The notes under the pieces are model-generated. The model was not told the DNA's origin. It worked only from the letters and a program-made list of their open reading frames with translations, and did not search any database. Positions 49,001-54,430 of a stretch of 64,000 nt of DNA are shown here, piece after piece. A program made the translations under genes and the position numbers. Source of the DNA: Melanocharis versteri (taxonomy: Eukaryota > Chordata > Aves > Passeriformes > Melanocharitidae); NCBI GenBank assembly GCA_013397845.1, contig VZTG01010524.1, positions 21,769 to 85,768 of the forward strand, in the 5' to 3' direction. How positions within the stretch are numbered: the first letter of the stretch is position 1; each line of letters opens with the position of its first letter.

Positions 49001-52000
49001 AGAATGAATCAGAGCAATGTAAACCTCTCCTAAACCTTTGGAATCCAACCTGCTGGAGGTTAGGGAGGAATTCGAGCTCTTCAGCCAGTTTTTGAACCAA
49101 AAGTGCAAGTATAAAACATTGTTTGTGCAGTTGAAGGCCGTGAAACTTGTATCAGTTTATTTGCTTGTTTTTATTTCCCTCCTGTGCTTTGTAAAGCTTG
49201 GCCTATTTGTTAAACCTGCCCTTGGGCGGGTGTTTCAGTGCCTTGGCCGAGCTGAAAAAAAAAAGATTCTGACTTCGTTTTGTTTTTTGTTTGGTTTCCC
49301 TTTGTTCTGCCAGCTTGTCTCCCTGGATAATTCAGGTTATTTGTAGCATGGTCAAAAGCTGGATGGAAAAATCGGATTGCTGGGACACCACGGCTGCTTG
49401 AGAGCTCCCAAGGCTTCTCGGGATCTCCTGGGCTGCCCAACAGGACACTCGGGAAGGGGGAGAGCGGGATGGTTTGGGATGTGAACCATGAGCTCATTGC
49501 TCCCACCTCCCTCTCCAAACACACGTTCGAGGCAGGAGGGAGATTCGGCCGGAAAACTCCTCCCAGTTTTCCTCGCTGCCCTGTCAGGGCTCTGATTTAT
49601 CCATTTATTTACTTCTCCCCGGCTGAAGCTTTGCCATTAATTATGGTTTGGATGGGGCCTGCTCCTTTTAAAGTGTTAAATTCCCTCGGTGGTTTGCAGG
49701 CGCTGGACAGAGGCGGTGCCGGGGCTTTCTGGGAGTGATTCCTGCCCTTCCCGATCCCCGCTGCCCTCGGGGACTTGCTGGAACTCTTGGCACGAGGTTT
49801 AATCCCTCAATTAATGTCACTTCCAGGCAAAGCTGATTCCCTCCGGAGCCAGCCCGGCCAAGTACTCCGGGTTGTGGTGCCTCCTTGGAGTCCCCAGCTC
49901 TGATGCTGTGCTGAGGTGGAGCTGCTTCCCGGAAAAAAGGAGCTTTTCCAAGTGGTGCTGCTGCCCAAAGCACCTCCTAGGAGAGTCCACCTCTGCTCTG
50001 CCCTCGTCCCCTGGATATCCGGAGTGATCCCACTCCCAATTCCCTCCCCTCTCCTCCAGCCCCGCTCATTGCACAGGAGCCACCGATCCGGGATGGATTT
50101 TCCTGTCGTGTCCCAGCAGGGTGGTTGAGGCTGGAAAAGACCTCCGGAAGCCAATTCTCCAAGCTCGAGCAGCAGCAGCCGCTGCGGGCTGCGCAGGACC
50201 GCGGGAAGACGGAGAACCGTGCTCTGGGGAAAAGGGGATTGGGTGCCCGTTGGGGCCTGAGGGCTGGGATTGCAGCACAAATTCCTTTCATTGCTTTCCA
50301 TTCTCCACTCACGATCTCGATCCCGACCCAGACCTGGAGCTGGTCCGAGGCTGGAAAAGGCCTCTCGGCGTTGTCACCCCCGGCATTGCGCGGGGACGCG
50401 TTGAGGGTTGGACTGGCACGCCGAGGCGCGCCGGAGCGTGGCCTGGCCGGTGTCACACCCCACGGGAGAAGCCACGGCTTGGAACTCCAAGGAATTCTTC
50501 TTTCCAATTCTTGGAGCTCCAAGGAATTCTTGGAATTCCACCCGGAATTCCACAGCGCCTGTGGAAACACCCGATATCCAAGGGGGCAAGGAGAAAAAAG
50601 CCACGAGCAGCTCATGCCCAGCGACAAACCTGGCTGGGCTGGTGGTGCCGGGGAGGTTCATCCATGCACTAATTCCTGCTGTATCCCTTTTTTCTTTCCC
50701 TGCAGGAAGCTGCTGAAATAAACCCTCGTCCTCATGCCTCTGTTTGGCGTTCACTATATTGTTTTCATGGCTATGCCATACACAGACGTGTCAGGGATTC
50801 TTTGGCAAGTTCAAATGCACTATGAAATGCTGTTCAACTCTTTCCAGGTACGGGAACTCCGGGAAACCACGGGAATTTCAGGGAGGAGAGGAAGGGAACG
50901 TGGGTGCGAGGCCTTTGGGAGCAGGGCTGGGTTTACAGCACGCCAGATTTCATTCCTGAGGGGATTTGAAAATATTTCAGCCTCGAACCAGTTTTCTCTT
51001 TGCAAAACACCGCAAGAAAAGGGGCGGTGTGTCCAACAAAAATGTTCTTCCCAGTGCACCCCAAGATCCCCCAGGACGCTCCGCGGGCTCAGGGACAGCT
51101 CCTCGTCCTCCAGGAGCCCCATCCACAAGGAATTTCCTCTGTTTCCCTCTCCGGCCCCACCGAACAATCCCACATTTCTCACACATATTTTCCACAGCAG
51201 ATTTTCGATGTCCCCAATCTCAGAGGAGCCTGGGGGTGCTGGGCAGAAAAGAGACCCAAATTCCCCCAAATTCCCCCAAATTCCCACTAATTTGTTGTTT
51301 CTTCCTCTCTCCAGGGATTTTTTGTTGCCATCATATACTGTTTTTGCAATGGAGAGGTGAGTCATGAACATCTTAATTCCCTCCTTTCTTGGGTTAATTC
51401 CACACCCGGATGGATGCGCACCAGCACATCCTCATTTTCCTCCAACAAACAACCTTATTTTGAAGTCCAAGATCTCTAAGTCCACATAAAAGATTCAAAT
51501 CCTCATTTTTTTTCCTGGTGGAAAGCCCCCAGGTCAACATGGCACCGATAAATGAGCTACTGGAAGCAGCTAATGGAGAAAAAATGTGGAATTTTTAATT
51601 TCCTGGCACAAGCGCTGCTTAGTGCTGCTTCATTTCAAAATAAGAAGAAAAACGGATTGATAGAGTGACTGATTAACCAAAAAATTCTGGATTTTTCCAG
51701 GATCTTTTGACCTTTATTCCTATTTCCAGAATAATGTACTTCAATTTCATCGTTTCTGTTAATTCCCTCTATTGCTGCTAATTAAGGAAGTGGATGGCCA
51801 GTGGCTGCAGCCCAGGGAAGAACTTCCATGGACTGGCATAAAGTAAAACTTATGGATTTTAAGGGGAATTTATTACCTAAATTTATGGACTTTAAGGGGC
51901 ATTTATGACCTAAATTTATGGATTTCAAGGGGAAATAAAACTACAGAATCACTGTTTATGTTCTGCAGGTAAAACCAGGATAAAACCTAAGGGGAATTGA

Positions 52001-52811
52001 TCTCATCCTAACTTTAGCAACCCACTTTAGACCCAGTCTAAAATTCCAGGGAAATTTCTCAGGATTCAGGTGCCTCTCAAGGTGGTTTTCCCACTCACAC
52101 TTGATTTTCATGGGACATCGAGAGGATTCCCTCCTGGATGTGCTGCTCTCCACCCCTTAACCCTTGGGCAGAGCCATCCCACCCTTCCAGCCAGATGTTT
52201 TCAGCCGTTTAAACTTCCCAGTGTCCAATACCTCATCTGGAAAGGGCAGATTTCATGGGAATTTAGTATTTTTTCCAATTTTGTGGAATCACAGAATGCC
52301 CTGAGTTGGAGGGGACCCACAAGGACCATGAAATTCCGAGTCCCCACAGAGTTTCCCGCCCATTCCGCCCGTGGACACCCCATTTTCCTGGCGTTTTTCT
52401 TCTCCCGCTCATGGGGTTTTTTCCCCTCCTGTTTTTTTCCCCCCCCAGGTCCAAGCAGAAATAAAGAAGTCGTGGAGCAGGTGGACTTTAGCGCTTGACT
52501 TTAAAAGGAAAGCGCGGAGTGGGAGCACAACCTACAGTTATGGACCAATGGTTTCCCACACCAGCATCACAAATGTAGCCACGAGAGGGGCGCTCGCCCT
52601 GCACCTCAACACGAGACTGATTCCAGGGACCCTCAACGGCCACCGGAATTTGCCAGGTTATGTGAAAAATGGCTCCATTTCGGAGAATTCCATGCCTTCC
52701 TCCGGCCCGGAGCAGTACAACAAAGACGAGGAATACCTGAACGGCTCCGGGCTTTATGACGGAGACAGACCCACGGTCCTTGTGGAAGAGGAGAGGGAGA
52801 CGGTGATGTAA
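5429..52811 (+). CDS. PTH1R: PTH1R, parathyroid hormone/PTHrP receptor type 1 (12 exons; signal-peptide exon not found; one in-frame stop)
   Basis: Spliced coding region: 5429-5534, 19169-19279, 21382-21500, 30298-30392 (or its copy 30970-31064), 33553-33739, 36924-37077, 42543-42603, 45259-45325, 48764-48858, 50706-50847, 51315-51356, 52449-52811. All junctions are GT-AG and the phases agree, giving 1,542 nt. The product is a class B1 GPCR of the plasma membrane that binds PTH and PTHrP and couples mainly to Gs/cAMP and Gq (family knowledge). Seen directly: ectodomain starting VDADDV, six conserved cysteines, four NxS/T sequons (NGS, NRT, NYS, NET), motifs [67 protein letters not shown], and the C-terminal ETVM PDZ ligand. 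Human exon E2 is absent. Codon 337, counted from VDADDV, is TAA (50719-50721), so the sequence as given encodes a receptor lacking helices 6 and 7. All later exons are intact, which favours a sequence error or a rare allele over an old pseudogene. Confidence 0.97.
5599..6136 (+). repeat. Direct duplication (227-bp copies, offset 311) bounded by single Ns
   Basis: The block 5599-5825, flanked by N at 5598 and 5826, recurs almost unchanged at 5910-6136. Differences are few (for example acccgatgcc against acccaatgcc, and ctcctctggg against ctctctcggg). Confidence 0.9.
6101..6524 (-). mobile_element. CR1 LINE fragment
   Basis: Antisense CR1 beginning cacagaattccagcatggtt and running to the cagctccggggcctcctctg block. 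It is the longest CR1 piece in the first intron. Confidence 0.88.
7508..7625 (+). repeat. Dispersed repeat copy A (about 118 bp)
   Basis: It begins gcatcctaagccctaaacac and ends ggatcaacagtgcagatgtg. A second copy with roughly 10 percent difference lies at 9772-9891 in the same orientation. The element family is not recognised. Confidence 0.8.
8411..8503 (+). repeat. Three tandem 30-bp units
   Basis: The unit gagagccagaatccctctgg plus gatcgtcctg is repeated three times with only two substitutions. Confidence 0.95.
9772..9891 (+). repeat. Dispersed repeat copy B (about 118 bp)
   Basis: This is the partner of 7508-7625, 2.26 kb downstream, reading gcatcctaagccctaaacac through ggatcaacggcgcagatgtg. 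It lies directly upstream of the 30-bp minisatellite. Confidence 0.8.
9995..10361 (+). repeat. 30-bp minisatellite, about 12 units
   Basis: Units of the form gaccaggagagcttttagga plus tggaatcgtg, with sub-patterns (ttatgg, ttatcg, tcgtag) that recur in blocks, showing multi-unit duplication. The 30-bp period keeps several reading frames open, but there is no sign of a gene. Confidence 0.93.
11110..11225 (+). mobile_element. CR1 LINE fragment
   Basis: Sense CR1 internal block: ggcctggagcatctccgtgc, then ggctgggagagctggggctg and ttcagcctggagagga. Confidence 0.8.
11226..11327 (+). repeat. Short tandem repeat (ctgtccctgg) running into a gap
   Basis: 10-bp units ctgtccctgg with variants (atgtctct, ctgtccctat) run up to the N block, so the repeat probably caused the gap. 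Confidence 0.9.
11328..11623. other. Assembly gap of 296 N
   Basis: A run of N. The left side is the ctgtccctgg repeat and the right side is ordinary sequence. Confidence 1.
12104..12547 (+). repeat. 25-28-bp pyrimidine-rich minisatellite
   Basis: Units such as atcccaaaacgattcctccc followed by cttcc, about 16 of them, with an N at 12304. The end of the array is included in the duplication that follows. Confidence 0.92.
12494..13024 (+). repeat. Direct duplication (about 265 bp) around an N at 12759
   Basis: 12494-12758 and 12760-13024 are near-identical, each running from the minisatellite tail through the cagctgccagggagcctcgc region. The junction is a single N. Confidence 0.93.
13360..13740 (+). 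repeat. Diverged tandem duplication, two units of about 185-195 bp
   Basis: Both units share catcttggaatgacag or gtcttggaatgactg, the gagattccaacc/gagattccaccc block, gagatgtccc/gagatgtcct and gtgggatcctggag. Divergence is clearly higher than at the N-flanked duplications, so this one is a real, older duplication. Confidence 0.8.
14459..14670 (-). mobile_element. CR1 LINE fragment
   Basis: Antisense CR1: ccatggaatggtttgggtcg, an internal repeat of aaagattatccct, then the ggatccaggggcagccacag block and tttcaccaccctcattatga. Confidence 0.88.
14757..15762 (+). repeat. 1-kb polypurine minisatellite
   Basis: Purine-only or nearly purine-only units of 25-35 bp (gaggaggatggagggatttg, gatagaaagaggaggatgg) in a hierarchical array with a higher-order period near 120 bp. 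There is an N at 14829. The complementary strand reads as a 450-codon open frame of Pro/Ser-rich repeats, which is a by-product of the repeat. Confidence 0.95.
16648..18624 (+). repeat. 989-bp direct duplication around an N at 17636
   Basis: 16648-17635 and 17637-18624 are almost base-for-base the same. The copies share even the T tract at about 16990/17979, and one visible difference is ccccgttggg against ccccgctggg. The junction is a single N. Confidence 0.95.
18868..18956 (-). mobile_element. CR1 LINE fragment
   Basis: Antisense CR1: gatcatcccattcccacggg, gcagggacagctcccactgt and tggccttggacatt, ending at an N (18957). Confidence 0.8.
19169..19279 (+). CDS. PTH1R: PTH1R exon E3
   Basis: Acceptor ccgttctctcccacag, donor GTGGGT, 111 nt, phase 1 to phase 1. 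It reads (D)GFCLPEWDGIVCWPEG, then GVPGKVVAMPCPEYIYDFNH, carrying the second, third and fourth ectodomain cysteines. It joins exon E1 directly: the single G left by E1 plus AT makes the Asp codon. Human exon E2, which would sit between them with the same phase, is not needed and not seen. A GGAA microsatellite starts about 120 bp downstream. Confidence 0.96.
19400..19551 (+). repeat. (GGAA)n-type microsatellite
   Basis: About 150 bp of ggaa, ggga and gaaggaagg units on the + strand, purine-only, starting 120 bp after the exon E3 donor. Repeat-length variation is likely. Confidence 0.95.
20152..20412 (-). mobile_element. CR1 LINE fragment
   Basis: Antisense CR1 of a diverged subfamily: ggaattatttagggtggaaa, gtgccacatccacacggatt and ctgccctgggcagctgtgga are visible. 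Confidence 0.75.
20512..20812 (-). mobile_element. CR1 LINE fragment
   Basis: Antisense CR1: gaatcctggaatgctttggg through ggatccaggggcagccacag to cattccctgtgtcctgtccc. Confidence 0.88.
21382..21500 (+). CDS. PTH1R: PTH1R exon G (glycosylated end of ectodomain)
   Basis: Acceptor tttcccgtgtctccgcag, donor GTGAGC, 119 nt, phase 1 to phase 0. The translation contains HAYRRCDLNGSWELVPG, NNRTWANYSECAKF and LTNETRER. It supplies the fifth and sixth cysteines and four N-glycosylation sequons at the spacing known from the mammalian receptor, and ends at the border of transmembrane helix 1. Confidence 0.96.
21946..22345 (+). mobile_element. CR1 LINE fragment
   Basis: Sense CR1: gtccagcctggagaggagaa, gagctggagagggactgggg, gtggctgcccctggatccct and gatggtggaaggtgtccctg. 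It ends in a segment (22334-22405) that recurs at 33230-33303. Confidence 0.9.
23940..24121 (+). repeat. AT-rich ATT/TAA tract with internal duplication and an N at 23989
   Basis: Low-complexity attatta sequence. The words gcaagaggtc and attaataaaccttcctttga occur on either side of the N and again near 24109 and 24374, suggesting two overlapping versions of one region. Confidence 0.75.
25095..25450 (-). mobile_element. CR1 LINE fragment
   Basis: Antisense CR1: gtccagcccggccttggaca, ggatccaggggcagccacag, tctcctggagcccctttagg and gcagctccggggcctcctct. Confidence 0.9.
27289..27392 (-). mobile_element. CR1 LINE fragment
   Basis: Antisense CR1 end: atggagtcacggagtcctga, tttgggttggaaaagacctt and gtgggcagggacacctccac. 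Confidence 0.8.
27735..28150 (+). repeat. About 52-bp minisatellite, 7-8 units
   Basis: Units begin ggaacctttcctggttctcc and end catggagctgggacctgcct. Two units lack the middle gttgtggtt part. Open frames run through the array in several phases; none resembles a protein family. Confidence 0.93.
28638..28795 (+). repeat. T-rich / (TTTCTA)n microsatellite
   Basis: T-rich sequence with about ten copies of tatttc or atttct between 28676 and 28740, then a degenerate ttttattttt tract. Confidence 0.93.
29661..30137 (+). repeat. 159-bp tandem repeat, three units
   Basis: Units start ttcccagctcagcaggcgtt at 29661, 29820 and 29979. The first two are nearly identical and the third is diverged. The third unit is carried into both copies of the M1 duplication. 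Confidence 0.92.
30298..30392 (+). CDS. PTH1R: PTH1R exon M1, first copy
   Basis: Acceptor ctccatcgtttctgctgcag, donor GTACGC, 95 nt, phase 0 to phase 2. It encodes EVFDRLYLIYTVGY followed by SISLGSLTVAVLILGYF, which is transmembrane helix 1. An identical exon lies 672 bp downstream at 30970. Because 95 is not a multiple of three, a transcript cannot include both copies and stay in frame. Confidence 0.93.
30970..31064 (+). CDS. PTH1R: PTH1R exon M1, second copy (probable assembly duplicate)
   Basis: This is an exact copy of the exon at 30298-30392 with the same acceptor and donor, inside a 671-bp direct duplication whose two halves meet at a single N (30680). The flanking intron copies differ at several scattered positions, as two alleles would. 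Only one copy can be used in the mRNA. I regard this as an unmerged haplotype rather than a true alternative exon, though the sequence alone cannot exclude a real tandem duplication. Confidence 0.85.
31643..31782 (+). mobile_element. CR1 LINE fragment
   Basis: Sense CR1 3' end: gaagcatccaaggccgggtt, gacctggagcagcctggggt and aaggtcccttccaacccaaa followed by ccattctggg. Confidence 0.88.
32990..33245 (+). mobile_element. CR1 LINE fragment
   Basis: Sense CR1: atggcttcccactgccagag, ggatggatgggatattggga, tgctgtggctgcccctggat and atggtgagatgtgtccctgc. Confidence 0.9.
33230..33303 (+). repeat. Repeated CR1 tail plus flank (second copy of 22334-22405)
   Basis: The text from actctgggattccatgatct through attaattctggcgcagtcac to gccagcccaaag occurs in both places with two substitutions, beyond the usual CR1 end. 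Confidence 0.85.
33553..33739 (+). CDS. PTH1R: PTH1R exon M2
   Basis: Acceptor cttctcctcttccag, donor GTGGGT, 187 nt, phase 2 to phase 0. It reads (R)[19 protein letters not shown], then RAVSIFVKDAVLYSG, covering intracellular loop 1, helix 2 and extracellular loop 1. The first His of NYIHMH is the residue equivalent to human H223, where activating Jansen-type substitutions occur (literature knowledge); it is normal here. The loop-1 insert after YSG ends in APPADKSQFVG and is a little shorter than the human Pro/Ala-rich version. Confidence 0.96.
34205..34440 (-). mobile_element. CR1-like LINE fragment
   Basis: Antisense: gaggctggaaaagaattcca, agcaccgagtgccacattca and atggggaaattcctgctggt match the diverged CR1 subfamily also seen at 54181. 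Confidence 0.75.
34722..35000 (+). mobile_element. CR1-like LINE fragment
   Basis: Sense copy of the same subfamily: gacaggagggggcagccggg, gggaacagggacaggagcag, aattcctggatgtggcactc and ttggactcgatggtcttgga. Confidence 0.78.
36214..36452 (+). repeat. 39-bp minisatellite, about six units, N at 36309
   Basis: Units such as atcccagcttgggcactcct followed by ggcaggatggggtgactcc. A single N lies inside the array, where unit number may be wrong. Confidence 0.93.
36924..37077 (+). CDS. PTH1R: PTH1R exon M3
   Basis: Acceptor ttctgtggtcgctgcag, donor GTAAGT, 154 nt, phase 0 to phase 1. The translation includes [40 protein letters not shown] and KYLWGFTLFGWG. It encodes helix 3 with the cysteine that pairs with extracellular loop 2, then intracellular loop 2 and the start of helix 4. 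[13 protein letters not shown] is a class B GPCR signature. Confidence 0.97.
37336..37498 (-). mobile_element. CR1 LINE fragment
   Basis: Antisense CR1: ctgggttgggtcgggagggg, ccctgccatggcagggacac, gtccagcctggcctgggaca. Confidence 0.85.
38574..38680 (+). mobile_element. CR1 LINE fragment
   Basis: Sense CR1 3' end: gggcttggagcaacctggga and aaggtccctcctaacccaga followed by tcattctgggattct. Confidence 0.85.
40013..40058 (+). repeat. (ATT)n microsatellite
   Basis: About 13 uninterrupted att units followed by act variants. Confidence 0.97.
40461..40663 (+). repeat. (CATC)n tetranucleotide array with palindromic inserts
   Basis: ccatccatccatcc units interrupted by atgcatccatggatccatgg blocks that are self-complementary around ATGCAT and CCATGG. 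Confidence 0.96.
41884..42385 (-). mobile_element. CR1 LINE fragment, longest in window
   Basis: Antisense CR1: atcatggaattgtagaatag, ggatccaggggcagccacag, an N at 42029, then caggctgagcccctttccag and atgagcactccacaccgggt, covering more 5' CR1 sequence than the others. Confidence 0.87.
42543..42603 (+). CDS. PTH1R: PTH1R exon M4
   Basis: Acceptor acctgtgttctcttgcag, donor GTAAGT, 61 nt, phase 1 to phase 2. It reads LPAVFVTVWASVRATLADTE, the rest of helix 4 and the start of extracellular loop 2. The size and phases equal those of the human M4 exon as I recall them. Confidence 0.95.
42968..43088 (-). mobile_element. CR1 LINE fragment
   Basis: Antisense CR1: tttacaatcccagaaaggtt, tgggttggaagagaccttaa and gcagggacacctcccgctat. 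Confidence 0.85.
43516..44009 (+). repeat. 8-bp (CATCCCAA)n minisatellite
   Basis: Units catcccaa and tatcccaa fill about 490 bp on both sides of a 50-base gap. The order of variant units is partly repeated, showing block duplication. Confidence 0.96.
43818..43867. other. Assembly gap of 50 N
   Basis: The N run lies inside the CATCCCAA array. Confidence 1.
44204..44878 (+). mobile_element. CR1 LINE fragment, duplicated around an N at 44553
   Basis: Sense CR1: atggcttcccgctgccagag, gatgggtgggatattggaga, gaagctgtggctgccccatc and tcaaggtcccttccaacc. Copies at 44258-44552 and 44554-44849 are essentially identical, and only the second continues into caacccactccaggattccg. A short antisense CR1 piece precedes it at 44204-44257. 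Confidence 0.88.
45259..45325 (+). CDS. PTH1R: PTH1R exon EL2
   Basis: Acceptor tcgatctctccgcag, donor GTGAGT, 67 nt, phase 2 to phase 0. The exon starts with the G that completes a Glu codon, then reads [20 protein letters not shown] and IV. It contains the loop-2 cysteine-tryptophan pair typical of class B receptors and the first half of helix 5. The Leu in GNLKW replaces a Lys in the human receptor. Confidence 0.95.
47740..48138 (-). mobile_element. CR1 LINE fragment interrupted by its own minisatellite
   Basis: Left flank: cgtggagtcgtgaaggctgg, gatcgagtccaaccgttcct and aagtgccacacccacacggg, antisense CR1. Right flank: cccagggcagcctgttccac, the next part of the same CR1 consensus. The 24-bp array between them resembles the CR1 segment normally found there. 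Confidence 0.75.
47866..48120 (+). repeat. 24-bp minisatellite, about 10 units
   Basis: Units gggatggggattccagcagg plus tcct, with alternating caccaggttcc and cacctcttcc variants. The period is a multiple of three, so open frames cross it on both strands. Confidence 0.94.
48764..48858 (+). CDS. PTH1R: PTH1R exon M5
   Basis: Acceptor tttccttttccttgcag, donor GTGAGG, 95 nt, phase 0 to phase 2. The translation is [20 protein letters not shown] then NAGRCDSRQQYR, the end of helix 5 and intracellular loop 3. The basic [11 protein letters not shown] loop is the part known to contact G proteins in this family. Confidence 0.96.
48859..50705 (+). other. PTH1R: PTH1R intron M5-M6/7 (1.8 kb)
   Basis: Ordinary intron sequence. 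No repeat longer than a few bases and no extra exon is visible. A GC-rich part lies at 50100-50470. Confidence 0.88.
50706..50847 (+). CDS. PTH1R: PTH1R exon M6/7, containing an in-frame TAA
   Basis: Acceptor ccttttttctttccctgcag, donor GTACGG, 142 nt, phase 2 to phase 0. It reads KLLK, then a TAA stop at 50719-50721, then TLVLMPLFGVHYIVFMAMPY, TDVSGILWQVQMHYEMLFNS and FQ. The stop replaces the Ser found at this place in the human protein (KLLKSTLVLMP), which one C-to-A change in a TCA codon would explain. It lies at the start of helix 6, next to the residue equivalent to human T410. Acceptor, donor, length and the rest of the reading frame are normal, and I see no other acceptor that would skip the stop. 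Confidence 0.95.
50848..51314 (+). other. PTH1R: PTH1R intron M6/7-M7 (467 bp)
   Basis: Short intron. Nothing recognisable apart from a small triplication of caaattcccc before the acceptor. Confidence 0.9.
51315..51356 (+). CDS. PTH1R: PTH1R exon M7
   Basis: Acceptor gtttcttcctctctccag, donor GTGAGT, 42 nt, phase 0 to phase 0. It encodes [14 protein letters not shown], the core of helix 7 and the start of helix 8. The very short exon is characteristic of this gene. Confidence 0.96.
51357..52448 (+). other. PTH1R: PTH1R intron M7-T (1.1 kb)
   Basis: AT-richer intron with three imperfect copies of aaatttatggactttaaggg near 51850-51935, and a short antisense CR1-like piece (tggaatcacagaatgccctg) at 52284-52330. 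Confidence 0.85.
52449..52811 (+). CDS. PTH1R: PTH1R terminal exon T (cytoplasmic tail and stop)
   Basis: Acceptor ttttttccccccccag, 363 nt ending in TAA at 52809-52811. The tail starts VQAEIKKSWSRWTLALDFKR and continues KARSGSTTYSYGPMVSHTSI. The serine/threonine-rich part is the region phosphorylated for arrestin binding (family knowledge). The last residues, EERETVM, keep the ETVM ligand for NHERF PDZ domains. The middle of the tail is diverged from the human one, as expected for this fast-evolving region. Confidence 0.96.
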   Translation, partial: VQAEIKKSWSRWTLALDFKRKARSGSTTYSYGPMVSHTSITNVATRGALALHLNTRLIPGTLNGHRNLPGYVKNGSISENSMPSSGPEQYNKDEEYLNGSGLYDGDRPTVLVEEERETVM

Positions 52812-53723
52812 AGACAGGAGGAGGGATAAAAATTCAGCCAAAGGATGGAAAAGGTTCCTGGAGAGCATTTAGTGGGAAGAGACCATCAGGCCACGCAGCG
52901 GATTCCGAGGGTTTCCATGCAGTTTCTCCGTTCCGTGGAATGAGAGATTAAGTTATTCGGGAAAAAAAAAGTGAGCCACCGACGTGGCCGGCGGGTGATC
53001 CCATCCCTGAATCCCGTGATCCACGTTTTCCTGGTGATGCCAGAGCCAGGGCTCTCAGACCTGCTGGCCACCAGAGATCCCAGGAGCTCGCCAGGGAGGG
53101 CTGCAAAGGTCCTCGGATCCCTTGGGGAGCGTGGGCGGCCGAGGAGGGCGGGAGTGTCCCCCAGGAAAGCGAGAGGCGTGCAGGGAGGGCGCGGTGCCAT
53201 CGTCCTGGGAGGGGACAAGCCACGCTGGGGCTCGGTGGCGTGGGTTTGGTTTGTTCCCTGCCTGTGGATCTGCCTGGTGACACACACCGCGCTGGGAAAG
53301 GCCCCGCGATCCGCCGGCCAAGGGCCTTGTTGGGCACGGCCAGTCCCGCATTCTTCTTCCCTTGGGAATTCTCACGCTCCTCCAGGGTGGGGAGGGCTAA
53401 CGGCTCCTGGATGCAGGCAGGGATTGTGCTCTCCTTCCCCTGAGTCCCGGAGCGAGGCAGGAACCGGTGCAATTTTAGAGTGGGAAGCGCGGTTATGGGA
53501 ATGGGCGGCATTCCTGTTCTCCCAGCGGGGGTGGTGGGGAGGGAACCACCGAGGGTATGGAATTCACAGATCCCAGAGGGGCGTTTGGAGCTCGAATCAG
53601 CTCCCGGGGTGGATAACCCAGCCCTCCCTTCTCGGGGGTGCTCCTGGAAAGCGGCGTCAGTCCTTTCTCAAAACTCGGGATCGTTCCTCACTCTGCCCTC
53701 TGAGCGTCCTGTTCCACGGGGTC

Positions 53724-53865
53724 ATGGAACCCTGGAATGGTTTGGGTTGGAGGGACCTTAAAGGTCACCTCGTTCCACCCCTGCCATGGGCAGGGACACC
53801 TCCCACTGTCCCAGGCTGCTCCAAGCCCCAATGTCCAGCCTGGCCTTGGGCACTGCCAGGGATGG
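53724..53865 (-). mobile_element. CR1 LINE fragment
   Basis: Antisense CR1: tcatggaaccctggaatggt, ttgggttggagggaccttaa and gggcagggacacctcccact. Confidence 0.9.
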
Positions 53866-54180
53866 AGTTTCTCTGGACAATTAATCCAAACCCTAATGAG
53901 GAGAAAGGCTCCACCAGCAGCAACCAGCTGCGCTTCTGAGGCCCGACTAAGGATTAACTTTCCCAAACTCTGGAGGAAGCCAGGAGGAGCAGGTGGGGTC
54001 CTGACTTTGTGTCCCACATCTTTATCAACCACTCAGATCAGGGCCTGACCAAAGCCCAGGGGAATCCAGGGAAAAATCTCCTTCCTTTGGCATCTCTGAG
54101 GTTTGGATTCAGACCTGGTGGGGGATGTGGTCGCTGTGAGGTTCTGTCAGGAGCTGGAGCTCTTCTCCAGCGGCTGCAGG

Positions 54181-54430
54181 TCACAGAATCCCAGAATCCC
54201 AGAATCCCTGAGGTTGGAAAAGCCCTCCGAGGTCATCGAGTCCAAGCTGTGCCTGATCCCCACCACAGCACTCAGTGCCGCGTCCAGGAATTCCTTGGAC
54301 ACATCCAGGGATGGGGACTCCAAACCTCCCTGGGCAGCCCCTTCCCATGCCTGACCACCCTTTCCATGGGGAAATTCCTGCTGAGCCTCCCCTGGTGCAG
54401 CTCGAGGCTGTTCCCTCTCGTCCTGAACAG
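54181..54430 (-). mobile_element. CR1-like LINE fragment with its terminal octamer repeats
   Basis: It begins with cagaatcccagaatcccaga, the antisense of the CR1 3' octamer repeat, then gaggttggaaaagccctccg, attccttggacacatccagg and ccctttccatggggaaattc. Confidence 0.85.

Noticed and set aside
50719..50721. Stop-codon readthrough or RNA editing as an explanation for the TAA
   Set aside because: The context is not a known readthrough motif. A-to-I editing of TAA could yield only stops or Trp, not Ser.
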